Part shown: positions 32,555-41,122 of the stretch, piece after piece
How the letters are laid out: each line of letters starts with the position of its first letter
Position numbering within the stretch: position 1 is the first letter of the stretch
Assembly (NCBI GenBank): GCA_964242305.1
Contig: CAXTBB010000020.1
Location: 1 to 64,000, forward strand
DNA length: 64,000 nt
Direction of reading: 5' to 3'
Source: DATLGB01 sp964242305
GTDB lineage: Bacteria; Actinomycetota; Thermoleophilia; Solirubrobacterales; Solirubrobacteraceae
Program-made: the position numbers and the translations under genes
The notes under the pieces: generated by a model
Database searches by the model: none
What the model saw: the letters and a program-made list of their open reading frames with translations, nothing else
What the model was told of the DNA's origin: nothing

Positions 32555-33079
32555 TGGCGCGGGGAAGTCCACCGTCTCCTCCTGGCGGCGGCGCCGGCGG
32601 GACACCGTCGGCTCCGGCGGGGCGGCCGACATGCCAACCTCCGTCTCGCAGTACGGGCAGATCTTCCAGCGTGGGTCGAGCGGCTTCGCGCACGCCCCGC
32701 ACGGCTCCTTGAGCCGGTACAGGCAACTCGGGCAACGCAGGTAGTCACCGTGGATCTGGTAGTCGCAGTTCGGGCACAGCTCGAGGTCGACGGCGTGCAG
32801 CCGGTTCTCGGCCGCGTGCATCTCCAGCTCGCGCAGGCGGACGTCGTCGAGGAACTCCGGCGGGCGCACGATCGTGTAGACGATCGTCCCCACGAACGGG
32901 AACAGCGACGCCGCGGTCGCGCACGCGACGAGCATCGGGTCGTCGATGCGGCGGCGGGCGTCGGCGTACGTCCAGAACACGAGCGCGGCCCAGACGACGA
33001 AGAGGAACAGCAGGAGCACCTTGACCCCGGTGTCGACGCTGCGGTTGTTGATGCCGAAGACGGCGAAGGTCAGGGCCAC
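32552..33079 (-). CDS. Membrane protein with double zinc ribbon
   Basis: 175 residues. Two N-terminal membrane helices (about 18-36 and 50-70), then a soluble part with four CxxC knuckles: CPNC, CPSC, CGAC and CPYC, i.e. two zinc ribbons, and a basic tail RRRRRQEE. Common in Actinobacteria next to ndk/folC; function unknown. GTG at 33079 with TAATCT 6 nt upstream. Confidence 0.7.
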   Translation of the reverse strand: MALTFAVFGINNRSVDTGVKVLLLFLFVVWAALVFWTYADARRRIDDPMLVACATAASLFPFVGTIVYTIVRPPEFLDDVRLRELEMHAAENRLHAVDLELCPNCDYQIHGDYLRCPSCLYRLKEPCGACAKPLDPRWKICPYCETEVGMSAAPPEPTVSRRRRRQEETVDFPAP

Positions 33080-33085
33080 GCCGCA

Positions 33086-33091
33086 AGATTA
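33086..33091 (-). promoter_or_regulatory. Candidate -10 of the zinc-ribbon gene (TAATCT)
   Basis: TAATCT on the minus strand, 6 nt before the GTG at 33079; the transcript would be fully leaderless. Confidence 0.45.
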
Positions 33092-33116
33092 CTGCCCCGC
33101 GGGGCGGTTTCCTGCC

Positions 33117-33236
33117 TCACAGGAATATGCGGCCGAACAGGTAACCCAGCCCGAAGAAGACCAGGATCACGACCGCCACGACCGCGGCGACGAGCCCGAT
33201 CATGGCGAAGACGCTCGGCCCATCGGACTCGTTCAC
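33117..33236 (-). CDS. Small single-span membrane protein (39 residues)
   Basis: GTG at 33236 overlaps the folC stop as GTGA. The product is VNESDGPSVFAMIG followed by one long hydrophobic helix (LVAAVVAVVILVFFGLGYLF) and a short basic end GRIFL. The coupling, the clean helix and the matching stop argue for a real gene. Too short for homology by eye. Confidence 0.6.
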   Translation of the reverse strand: MNESDGPSVFAMIGLVAAVVAVVILVFFGLGYLFGRIFL

Positions 33237-34453
33237 AGCACCGAAGCCTTGCGCACGCCGGGGTGGGCGGGGTCTTGGATCAGGTCGGCCACCAGGTAGA
33301 TGGACCCCGTAGCGATGACGGCGCCGTCCGGGCCGGCCAGCGAGCGGGCGCGTTCGAGCGCCCGGCGGGGGTCGCGCTCGAGCGCCGTCTCCCCCGTCCA
33401 GCCAAGCTGCCCGGCCAGCGAGGCGAGCGTCGCGGGCGGCAGCGCGCGCGGGTTCGAGCAGGACGTGAAGACGGCGGCGGTGCAGGTCCCGAGCAGCTCG
33501 CGCAGCATCGCGGCGGCGTCCTTGTCGTCGAGGATGGACACGCAGGCGACCCAGTCGCGGCGCTCGAGCGTGTCCGCCAGCGCCTCCATCCCCGCCGGGT
33601 TGTGGGCGCCGTCGATGACGGTCAGCGGCGCGCTGCCGACGGTCTGGAAGCGGCCCGGCACGACGACCCCGGCCGCCGCCTCCAGCACCTTGGCCTCGTC
33701 GACCTCCCCGAGCAGGACCTCGACGGCCGCGCGCGCCAGCGCGGCGTTCTCGCGCTGGTACCCGGCCAGCGGCAGCCCGAGCGGGCCGCTGACGCCGACC
33801 CGGCGCGCGTCCGTGGCGCGCACGACCTCCATCGCCTCGATGGGCAGCCGGCCATGGACGAGCGTGCCGGGTGGGTGGGACGTTTTCACCACGGCGAGCT
33901 TCTCGCGGGCGATGTCCGTCAGCGTCGGGCCCAGCCAGCGGGTGTGCTCGAGCCCGACCGACGTGAGGATGACGACGGGGGCGTCGAGGACGTTGGTGGC
34001 GTCGAAGCGCCCGCCCAGGCCGGCCTCCACCACGACGACCTCCACCCCCGCGTCCGCGAAGGCGACGAACGCCGCCGCGGTCAGCACCTCGAACTGGGTG
34101 ACGATGTCCTCGCCGCGGTCGACCTTGCGGGCGGCGGCGATCGTGCGCTCGACGGCGGCGGCGAAGGCGGCCTCGGAGAGGTCGTCGTCGCCGAGCCGGA
34201 TGCGCTCGCGGAAGGAGGTGAGGTGGGGCGACAGGTAGGCGCCGGTGCGGACGCCGTGCGCCTCCAGCATGGCCGCGGCGAAGCGCGTCGTCGAGCTCTT
34301 CCCGTTGGTGCCGACGACGTGGATGGCCCGGAACGCCGTGTGCGGCGAGCCGAGCGCGGTGAGCAGCCGGCGCATGCGCTCCAGGCCGAAGCTCATGCCG
34401 AACAGCTCGCGCTTCAGCAGCTCCGTCTCGGCGCGGTCATTGCTCCAGGGCAT
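33233..34453 (-). CDS. folC: Folylpolyglutamate synthase/dihydrofolate synthase
   Basis: 406 residues; adds glutamate to folates. Mur-ligase-like: ELFGMSFGLERMRRLL, P-loop VVGTNGKSSTTRFAAAML, SPHLTSFRERIRLG, VEAGLGGRFDATNVL, TSVGLEHTRWLG, DGAHNPAGMEAL. The ATG at 34453 lies inside the end of valS (17-nt overlap) and is the only start before the conserved N-terminus; an internal ATG 20 codons later would cut into it. valS-folC is a widespread pair. Confidence 0.93.
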   Translation of the reverse strand: MPWSNDRAETELLKRELFGMSFGLERMRRLLTALGSPHTAFRAIHVVGTNGKSSTTRFAAAMLEAHGVRTGAYLSPHLTSFRERIRLGDDDLSEAAFAAAVERTIAAARKVDRGEDIVTQFEVLTAAAFVAFADAGVEVVVVEAGLGGRFDATNVLDAPVVILTSVGLEHTRWLGPTLTDIAREKLAVVKTSHPPGTLVHGRLPIEAMEVVRATDARRVGVSGPLGLPLAGYQRENAALARAAVEVLLGEVDEAKVLEAAAGVVVPGRFQTVGSAPLTVIDGAHNPAGMEALADTLERRDWVACVSILDDKDAAAMLRELLGTCTAAVFTSCSNPRALPPATLASLAGQLGWTGETALERDPRRALERARSLAGPDGAVIATGSIYLVADLIQDPAHPGVRKASVL

Positions 34454-36932
34454 CGAGCTCCACCTGGATCTCCGCCGCTTTGGCCTCTTCTTTGGCGACC
34501 ACCGTCGCCGGCGCCTTGTCGCGGAACGTCGGGTTGTCGAGCTTGCGGCGGACGCGGTCGAGGTCGTCCTGGAGGGCCCGTACGCGCTTGCGGCGGCGCT
34601 CGGCGCCCGCCTCCCAGTCGACCTGGTCCGAGCGCAGGATGCCGACGGGCCCGACCCGCACCGCCACGTCCCCGTCGGTCCATTCCAACCGGGCGAGGCG
34701 GGCGATGATGTCGCGCACGCCGTCGTGGCCGTCGAGGGCCGCGGGCAAGGTCGCGCCGGGCTTGACCGCCATCTCGTTGCGCCAGCCGCGCACCGCGCGG
34801 ACGACGTCGATGGCGGCGAAGACCTCGGACTCGGCGCCGTCGTCCAGAGCGCTCTCGTCGGCCGCCGGCCAGGTCGCCTGCGCGAGCAGGCCGTCCCCGT
34901 CCAGGTGCGACCAGATGTCCTCCGTGACGAACGGGATGATCGGGTGGGCCATGGCCAGCGTCTCGCGCAGGACGTGCCTGGCGACACCGCCCTCCGTCTC
35001 CAGCCGCGGCTTGACGATCTCCAGGTACCAGTCGCACAGCTCGCCGTAGACGAAGTCGTAGAGGCCGAGCGCGGCGTGGTGGAACTCGAACGCCTCGACC
35101 GCCCGCGCCGTCTCCGCCTTCGCCCGCTCCAGCCGCGAGAGGATCCAGCGGTCCTCGACGGTGTCCCCGCGCACGTCATTGGTACGGGTGAGGATCAGGC
35201 GGCTGGCGGAGTAGAGCTTCTGCGCGAGCGCGGCGCCCTGCGCGATCTTGTCCTCGTTGAAGCGCACGTCCTGGGTGGACGACATGGCCAGCAGCCCGAA
35301 GCGGACAGCGTCGGCGCCGTGGACGTCGATGAGGTCGATCGGGTCGATGCCCGTCCCGAGCGACTTGCTCATCCGCCGCCCGTCCGGCGCCTGGATGACC
35401 GAGTGCACGTAGACGTCGGTGAAGGGGACGTCGCCGGCGAACTCGAGCCCCATCATCACCATGCGGGCCACCCACAGGAAGAGGATGTCGCGCGCCGTCG
35501 AGAGCACGTCGGTCGGGTAGAAGGCGCGCAGGTCGGGCGTCGCCTCCGGCCAGCCGAGCGTGGCGAACGGCCACAGGGCGCTCGAGAACCACGTGTCGAG
35601 CACGTCGGGATCGCGCTCCCAGCCGTCCCCGGGCGGCGCGTCCATCCCGACGACGGTCTCGTCGCCGCGGTAGTAGACGGGGATCTGGTGGCCCCACCAC
35701 AGCTGCCGCGAGATGCACCACGGACGGATGTTGGCCAGCCAGTCCAGGTAGCGCTTGCGCTGGCCCTCGGGCGTGATGCGGATGCGCCCGTCCTCGACCG
35801 CCTCGGCGGCCGCCTTCGCCAGCCGGTCCATGTCCATGAACCACTGCAGCGAGATGAGCGGCTCGATGCGCTCGCCGGATCGGTGCGAGTACGGGACGGC
35901 GTGCTCGAGCGGCTCCGTGCCCGACACGAGGCCGTCGGCGCGCAGCGCGTCCACGATCGCGTCGCGGCACTCGAGCGCCGTCATCCCCGCCCAGCGCTCG
36001 CCGGCGTCCGCGGTCATGCGGCCGTCCTCGCCGATCACCGTGATCTCCTCAAGGGAGTGGTTGCGGCCGATCTCGAAGTCGTTGGGATCGTGGCCCGGCG
36101 TGATCTTCAGCGCGCCCGTCCCGAAGTCCGGCTTCACGTACGGATCCGCGATGATCTTCAGCCGCCGCCCGACCAGCGGCAGGACGGCGTGCTCGCCGAT
36201 CAGCCGCGTGTAGCGCTCGTCGTCGGGATGGACCGCGATGGCGGTGTCCCCCAGCATCGTCTCCGGGCGCACCGTCGCGATCGTCACGCTGCCCGAGCCG
36301 GACTCGAGCGGGTAGTCGATCGAGTACAGCGTGTCGAGGACCGTGCGCTCCTCCACCTCGAGGTCGGAGATCGCCGAGCGCGTGCCGGGATCCCAGTTGA
36401 CCATGTAGTTGTCGCGGTAGATCAAGCCCTTCTCGTAGAGGTCCACGAAAACGGTCATGACCGCCTTGACGTAGCGCTCGTCGAGGGTGAAGCGCTCGTC
36501 GTCGTAGTCGCAGGTCGCGCCCAGGCGCTTGAACTGCTCGACGATCGTCCCGCCGTACTTCGCCCGCCACTCCCAGGTGCGCTCCACGAACGCCTCGCGC
36601 CCGATCTCCGCCCGGCTCGAACCCTCGGAGAGCAGCAGCCGCTCGACCTGGGTCTGCGTGGCGATGCCGGCGTGGTCGGTGCCGAGGATCCACTTGCCGC
36701 GGCGGCCGTTCATGCGGTGATAGCGCATCAGCGTGTCCTGCACCGAGCCGTTGAGCGCGTGCCCCATGTGCAGCGCGCCGGTGACGTTGGGCGGCGGGAT
36801 CGCGATGGAGTAGTTCTCGCTCGCGTCACCCTCCGGCTCGGGGTGGTGGATGCCCGCGTCGATCCAGCGCGCGAAGATGCGCGGCTCCGCCTCGGCGGGC
36901 TCGTAGCGGGTGCGGGCGGCGAGATCTGACAT
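34437..36932 (-). CDS. valS: Valyl-tRNA synthetase
   Basis: 831 residues, class I. HMGH in NVTGALHMGHALNGS near 50, the CP1 editing domain with TVRPETMLGDTAIAVHP near 220, KMSKS variant RRMSKSLGTG near 520, anticodon domain and a C-terminal coiled coil that contacts tRNA. ATG at 36932 has TAAGCT 9 nt upstream; no T-box leader is possible. Confidence 0.97.
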   Translation of the reverse strand: MSDLAARTRYEPAEAEPRIFARWIDAGIHHPEPEGDASENYSIAIPPPNVTGALHMGHALNGSVQDTLMRYHRMNGRRGKWILGTDHAGIATQTQVERLLLSEGSSRAEIGREAFVERTWEWRAKYGGTIVEQFKRLGATCDYDDERFTLDERYVKAVMTVFVDLYEKGLIYRDNYMVNWDPGTRSAISDLEVEERTVLDTLYSIDYPLESGSGSVTIATVRPETMLGDTAIAVHPDDERYTRLIGEHAVLPLVGRRLKIIADPYVKPDFGTGALKITPGHDPNDFEIGRNHSLEEITVIGEDGRMTADAGERWAGMTALECRDAIVDALRADGLVSGTEPLEHAVPYSHRSGERIEPLISLQWFMDMDRLAKAAAEAVEDGRIRITPEGQRKRYLDWLANIRPWCISRQLWWGHQIPVYYRGDETVVGMDAPPGDGWERDPDVLDTWFSSALWPFATLGWPEATPDLRAFYPTDVLSTARDILFLWVARMVMMGLEFAGDVPFTDVYVHSVIQAPDGRRMSKSLGTGIDPIDLIDVHGADAVRFGLLAMSSTQDVRFNEDKIAQGAALAQKLYSASRLILTRTNDVRGDTVEDRWILSRLERAKAETARAVEAFEFHHAALGLYDFVYGELCDWYLEIVKPRLETEGGVARHVLRETLAMAHPIIPFVTEDIWSHLDGDGLLAQATWPAADESALDDGAESEVFAAIDVVRAVRGWRNEMAVKPGATLPAALDGHDGVRDIIARLARLEWTDGDVAVRVGPVGILRSDQVDWEAGAERRRKRVRALQDDLDRVRRKLDNPTFRDKAPATVVAKEEAKAAEIQVELDALEQ

Positions 36933-36941
36933 GCCGCCCGC

Positions 36942-36947
36942 AGCTTA
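36942..36947 (-). promoter_or_regulatory. Candidate -10 of valS (TAAGCT)
   Basis: TAAGCT on the minus strand, 9 nt before the valS ATG. Confidence 0.45.
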
Positions 36948-36957
36948 TGGACGCGCC

Positions 36958-37560
36958 CTACCCCACGGCGGCGGGGATGTGCAGCGGGCGCCGCACGAGC
37001 ACGATCGCCGCGGCGATCGCCCACACGCCGAACAGGACCATCGGGAGGAAGAACACCGCCGCGATCTGGAGCACGCAGACGGCGTAGGCGGTGACGGCCA
37101 GCGGCCGGGGCAGCCCACCGGCGCGCACGATCAGCGCCAGCGCGACGCCCGCGGCCAGCAGGCCGTTGAACGCCAGGACCGAATAGCCGATCTCGCTCAT
37201 GAAGCGCAGGACGTCGGCGTCGGGGACGTAGTGGTTGCCCTCGAGGGCCAGAGCGGGAACGAGGCTCGTCAGCGTGCCGCCGATCGAGACGGCGGCGGCG
37301 GCGAGCGCGGCGAAGCCCGCGGCGGCCCGGGACGCGCCGCCCCGCTCGCGCAGGCCCGTGCTGAACGGGATCCACGCCAGGGCGGCGAGCACGAGGGCCA
37401 AGCCGGAGACGACCAGGCGCAGGTCGTGGCCGTTGTCCGAGAAGTACCGGACCCAGTACGCGTCCGAGCGGTTGTTGTCGGGCGTCGAGCCCAGGACGAG
37501 GCCGGCGAGCAGCAGCGGGCCGAAGGCGAAGCCGGCGAAGGCGGTCTGGCGGGAGGTCAT
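36958..37560 (-). CDS. Integral membrane protein of unknown function
   Basis: 200 residues with five or six hydrophobic helices and one larger extracellular loop (STPDNNRSDAYWVRYFSDNGHD). It looks like the small DUF-type integral membrane proteins common in soil actinobacteria; no catalytic motif is visible. The ATG comes 1 nt after the lipoprotein stop, so both are probably one operon. Confidence 0.6.
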   Translation of the reverse strand: MTSRQTAFAGFAFGPLLLAGLVLGSTPDNNRSDAYWVRYFSDNGHDLRLVVSGLALVLAALAWIPFSTGLRERGGASRAAAGFAALAAAAVSIGGTLTSLVPALALEGNHYVPDADVLRFMSEIGYSVLAFNGLLAAGVALALIVRAGGLPRPLAVTAYAVCVLQIAAVFFLPMVLFGVWAIAAAIVLVRRPLHIPAAVG

Positions 37561-37561
37561 G

Positions 37562-38383
37562 TCAGTGCACCGTGATGGTCGAGATCATCCCCAGCGCGGT
37601 GTGGGGCTTCATGGACTTGGGATCGGGGACCAGGCAGACGGCGAGGTAGCGGCCCGGCTCGAGGTCGAACTTGACCTCGGGCGCCTGGCCTGGGCTCGTG
37701 GCGCCGAGCTCGTAGTCGATGGCGACCCCTTTGGGCTGACCCTTCGGGTAGCCCTTCATCAGCTGCTTGGCCAGCGTCCGCTCGGCGGCGTCCGTGCCCT
37801 TGATGAGCGTCATCTCGTGGAACTGCTTGCCCATGTTCGGGAGGCGGACGTAGCCCTTGCCGTCCCAATCCTTCGGGAGGTCGATGCCGTAGGCGAAGTC
37901 CGTCATGGTGATGGTCCCGACCGCCTTGGGCTCCGCCGCCTTGGCGGTGGCGCCCTTCACGGTGAACGTCGTCTCGAGGCCCTTGCCGAACTGCCCGTCA
38001 TCGAGGATCAGGTACTTGCCGGGCGTGAGCTTCACGCTGCCGGTCCAGCGTCCGCCGGGATCGAGCGAGGGGATGTCGCCGAGCAGCGTCGCGGGCGGGT
38101 GCGCGGGCGGCGGTGCGTCGCTGCGGATCAGCTTCTCGGCGCCTTTGGCGCTGATGTGGTCGAGGCGGACGATGCCGGCGCCGTGGGTCTTCGTGCCGGA
38201 GTTGGTCACGGTGAAGGTCGTCCAGCCGGGCTTGAGGCCGTCGAGGCCGGTGGTGGCGTAGGAGCCGTCGAGGGCCTTGACCGTCACCTGCGCGGGCGGC
38301 GGCGGGGGCTTCGGGGAGGACGACGACGAGCCGCAGCCGGCGAGGGCGGCGGCGAGGGCGAGGACTCCGAGCGTGGTTCGCAT
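37562..38383 (-). CDS. Lipoprotein with cupredoxin-like C-terminal domain
   Basis: 273 residues. Lipobox LAGC with Cys17, Ser/Pro-rich linker, and two beta-rich domains. The second has QFHEMTLI, then AVCLVPDPKSMKPHTALGM, which offers His, Cys, His and Met in the order of type-1 copper ligands, with a wider Cys-His spacing than plastocyanin. A surface-exposed copper or electron-transfer protein is possible, not shown. It sits between the response regulator and the membrane protein. Confidence 0.6.
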   Translation of the reverse strand: MRTTLGVLALAAALAGCGSSSSSPKPPPPPAQVTVKALDGSYATTGLDGLKPGWTTFTVTNSGTKTHGAGIVRLDHISAKGAEKLIRSDAPPPAHPPATLLGDIPSLDPGGRWTGSVKLTPGKYLILDDGQFGKGLETTFTVKGATAKAAEPKAVGTITMTDFAYGIDLPKDWDGKGYVRLPNMGKQFHEMTLIKGTDAAERTLAKQLMKGYPKGQPKGVAIDYELGATSPGQAPEVKFDLEPGRYLAVCLVPDPKSMKPHTALGMISTITVH

Positions 38384-38441
38384 GCTCCGAAGCCTGCGGC
38401 GCCCGATGTCCCGGCCGCATCGGACCGATGTCCCGAGTCGG

Positions 38442-39077
38442 TCAGGAGGTTGAGCCGAACCCGGCCTCGCGGGCGCGCACGATGGCGGCCGACCGGTCGG
38501 TGACCTGGAGCTTGGTGAGGATGTTGGAGACGTGGTTGCGCACCGTCTTCTCGCTGAGGACGAAGTGCGCGGCGATGCGCGGGTTCGTCTGGCCCTTGGC
38601 GATCAGCTCGAGCACCTCGCGCTCGCGCTCGGTGAGCTCCGGAAAGGGCTCGGGCGCGCGCGGGGCGGTCAGGAACTCGATCACCCGGCGGGCGACGCTG
38701 GGGCCGAAGATCGCCTCGCCGCGGCCGACGGCGTCGATCGCGCGGGCGATCTCCCCCGGTCCGGCGCCCTTGAGCAGGTAGCCGCGGGCGCCGGCGCGCA
38801 TCGCCGCGAAGACGGACTCGTCGTCCTCGAACATCGTCAGCACGAGGACGCCGACGTCGGCGCGGGTGGCCACGACCTGGCGGGTCGCCTCGATGCCGTT
38901 GAGCACGGGCATGTGCAGGTCCATCACCACGACGTCGGGCGCGAGTTGGGCGGCGGCGGCGACCGCCTCGGCGCCGTCGGCCGCCTCCCCCACGACCTCG
39001 ACCCCGTCGGCGAGCTCGAGCGCCGCCCGCAGGCCCGACCGGAAGAGCGGGTGGTCGTCGGCGATCAGGACGCGCAC
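38442..39077 (-). CDS. NarL/LuxR-family response regulator
   Basis: 211 residues. Receiver with ADDHPLFRSGLRAAL, phospho-Asp in VVMDLHMPVLNG, LTMFEDD and LLKGAG; LuxR helix-turn-helix LTEREREVLELIAKGQTNPRIAAHFVLSEKTVRNHVSNIL. GTG at 39077 lies inside the end of the kinase gene (13-nt overlap), so they are made together. Confidence 0.94.
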   Translation of the reverse strand: MRVLIADDHPLFRSGLRAALELADGVEVVGEAADGAEAVAAAAQLAPDVVVMDLHMPVLNGIEATRQVVATRADVGVLVLTMFEDDESVFAAMRAGARGYLLKGAGPGEIARAIDAVGRGEAIFGPSVARRVIEFLTAPRAPEPFPELTEREREVLELIAKGQTNPRIAAHFVLSEKTVRNHVSNILTKLQVTDRSAAIVRAREAGFGSTS

Positions 39078-41011
39078 GGCAGCTTGGCCAGGACGCGGGT
39101 CCCGCCGCCAGGCGCGGGACCGACCGCGCAGGTCCCGCCCAGCTCCGCCGCGCGCTCGCGGATGGAGAGGACGCCGACGCCAGGCGACCACGCCTCCGGC
39201 AGGCCGGTCCCGTCGTCGGCCACCTCGACCTCCAGCGAGCCGTTGAGTGCGAGGCGCACGTGTGCGCGGCGGGCGCCCGCGTGGCGGGAGACGTTGGTCA
39301 GCGCCTCCGTGGCGATCCGGTAGGCGGCCACCTCGACCGCGGCCGGGAGGCGGTCGAGGGACGGGTCGGCGTCGATCGATATCGAAAGGCCGGAGAAGGA
39401 TTCGGCCTGCTGACGCAGCGCGGGGACGAGGCCGAGCTCGTCCAGCGCCGGCGGCCGCAGCCCGTAGACCAGTCGGCGGACCTCGCCGATCGCCGCCTGG
39501 ACCTCGGCGACCACGCGCTCGACGGTCGCGTCGGCGGCCGCGGCCGGCAGCCGGCGCGCGGTTTCGAGCTGCAGCGCGACGCCGGCCAGCGTCGGTCCGA
39601 GCCCGTCGTGCAGGTCGCGGCGCAGGCGGCGGCGCTCCTCCTCGCGGGCGGTGATGAGCGACTCGCGCGAGCGCTGCAGGTCCTCCGTGAGCGCGACGGC
39701 GTGGGCCGCGACGCCGACCTGGCGGGCGATGTCGGCGAACAGGCGCCGCTCGGCGACGGTGAACGCGTCCGCGGGCGTGCGCGGGCCGAGCGCCAGCGTC
39801 CCGATCGTCGTCCCGCCGTAGGCCAGCGGAAGGATCAGCGGCTCGCCGCGCAGCTCACCGCGCTGGGCCGCCGTCTCGTCGCCGAGCGCGATGGCCACGT
39901 AGGGCAGCTTCAGGGTGCGCGCGACGGTGTCGGCGAGGGCCGGGAGGACGTCGGCGGCGTCCAGGCCCTCCCCCAGGCTCGTCATGACCGCGTACGGGTC
40001 GTCGCGCTCGCCGAACAGCCAGCGGTCCACGGCGCGTTGGAGCCGGTCGCGCAGCGGCGCGAAGGCCAGCGCCACGAGCACCGCGGCGACCACGCCGCCG
40101 GCGGTGCCGGCCAGCACGGTGAGCGCCACGTAGAGCCCGCCCAGGACGAGCGCCAGGCCGCCGTAGACCAGCGTCCGGTTGACCACGACGTCGATCTCGT
40201 ACAGGCCGTAGCGCAGGATGGAGAGGGCGACCGCCGCGACGAAGAGGAGCGTCACCACCGTGCTCTGATAGACGACGCCGGGGTAGTCGACGAGGTTCTC
40301 GAAGACGGTCTCCGCGAGGGTGAGCGTGGTCGCCAGGGCGACGAGCACGATGCCGCGGCGTGCCGGACCAACGGCGTCGTGGGCCCGGAGCACCATGCTG
40401 GCCAGCCCGAGCAGCGACATGAACAGGAACGCCGTGAAGGTCGGGTAGAAGCCGATCGGCTCGAGCACCCGGGCGACGGCATCCGAGCCGAGCGGGTTCG
40501 CGACGAAGGTGCTGGTATCCAGGAGGTTCCCCGGCAGGAACGCGGCGCCGGCGAAGTTGACGAGCGCGACGAGGCCAGCGAGGATCGCCACGGGACGCCA
40601 GCGTCGGGAGCGCAACCGTCCGTCCGGGAACAGGAACACGATCGGCAGTCCCGCGAACGCGTCGACGTAGGTCCATGACGCCTGCCAGATCGCCAGCGCG
40701 CCGCCCGGCAGCCCCGAGCCGGGCGCGACCGCGCGCATGCCGTACTCGCGCCCGAACCCGCACAGCCCGTGCCCGAGCGCCATGCTCAGCAGGAGCCAGC
40801 CGATCGGGTTGCGCGGCAGCCGGGCGCTCACAAGTCCGCCGACGACCCCGATCGAAAGCGCCGCCACCGCGTTGACCAGCCACCACTGGCGCAGGTCGCC
40901 GCCGTCCACGGCGCCTGGCAGCGGATGCGCGACGGCGGTGCCGACGGCGAGCAGCGCGCACGCCGCCGCGAGCGTCCATGCGAGCCGGGTCATGTGCGGA
41001 CTATCCGACAT
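39065..41011 (-). CDS. Sensor histidine kinase with multi-span membrane domain and GAF domain
   Basis: 648 residues. About nine membrane helices fill residues 8-310; a GAF-like domain follows (about 325-440, VARTLKLPYVAIALGDETAAQRGELRGEP), then HisKA_3 (EEERRRLRRDLHDGLGPTLAGVALQLE, His near 475) and HATPase_c (EALTNVSRHAGARRAHVRL, VGVLSIRERAAELGG). ATG at 41011 is taken; ATG at 40993 is equally possible. Confidence 0.92.
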   Translation of the reverse strand: MSDSPHMTRLAWTLAAACALLAVGTAVAHPLPGAVDGGDLRQWWLVNAVAALSIGVVGGLVSARLPRNPIGWLLLSMALGHGLCGFGREYGMRAVAPGSGLPGGALAIWQASWTYVDAFAGLPIVFLFPDGRLRSRRWRPVAILAGLVALVNFAGAAFLPGNLLDTSTFVANPLGSDAVARVLEPIGFYPTFTAFLFMSLLGLASMVLRAHDAVGPARRGIVLVALATTLTLAETVFENLVDYPGVVYQSTVVTLLFVAAVALSILRYGLYEIDVVVNRTLVYGGLALVLGGLYVALTVLAGTAGGVVAAVLVALAFAPLRDRLQRAVDRWLFGERDDPYAVMTSLGEGLDAADVLPALADTVARTLKLPYVAIALGDETAAQRGELRGEPLILPLAYGGTTIGTLALGPRTPADAFTVAERRLFADIARQVGVAAHAVALTEDLQRSRESLITAREEERRRLRRDLHDGLGPTLAGVALQLETARRLPAAAADATVERVVAEVQAAIGEVRRLVYGLRPPALDELGLVPALRQQAESFSGLSISIDADPSLDRLPAAVEVAAYRIATEALTNVSRHAGARRAHVRLALNGSLEVEVADDGTGLPEAWSPGVGVLSIRERAAELGGTCAVGPAPGGGTRVLAKLPCAS

Positions 41012-41122
41012 TCCCGACCGCGGGTCAACCGGCGGGGAGGCTGCGCTTCATGACCGGCAGCGTGCCCGTCCCCGGTCCCGCTGTCATGGGGCGGCCGTCC
41101 CGACCGGGCCGGGAGATCTGCC

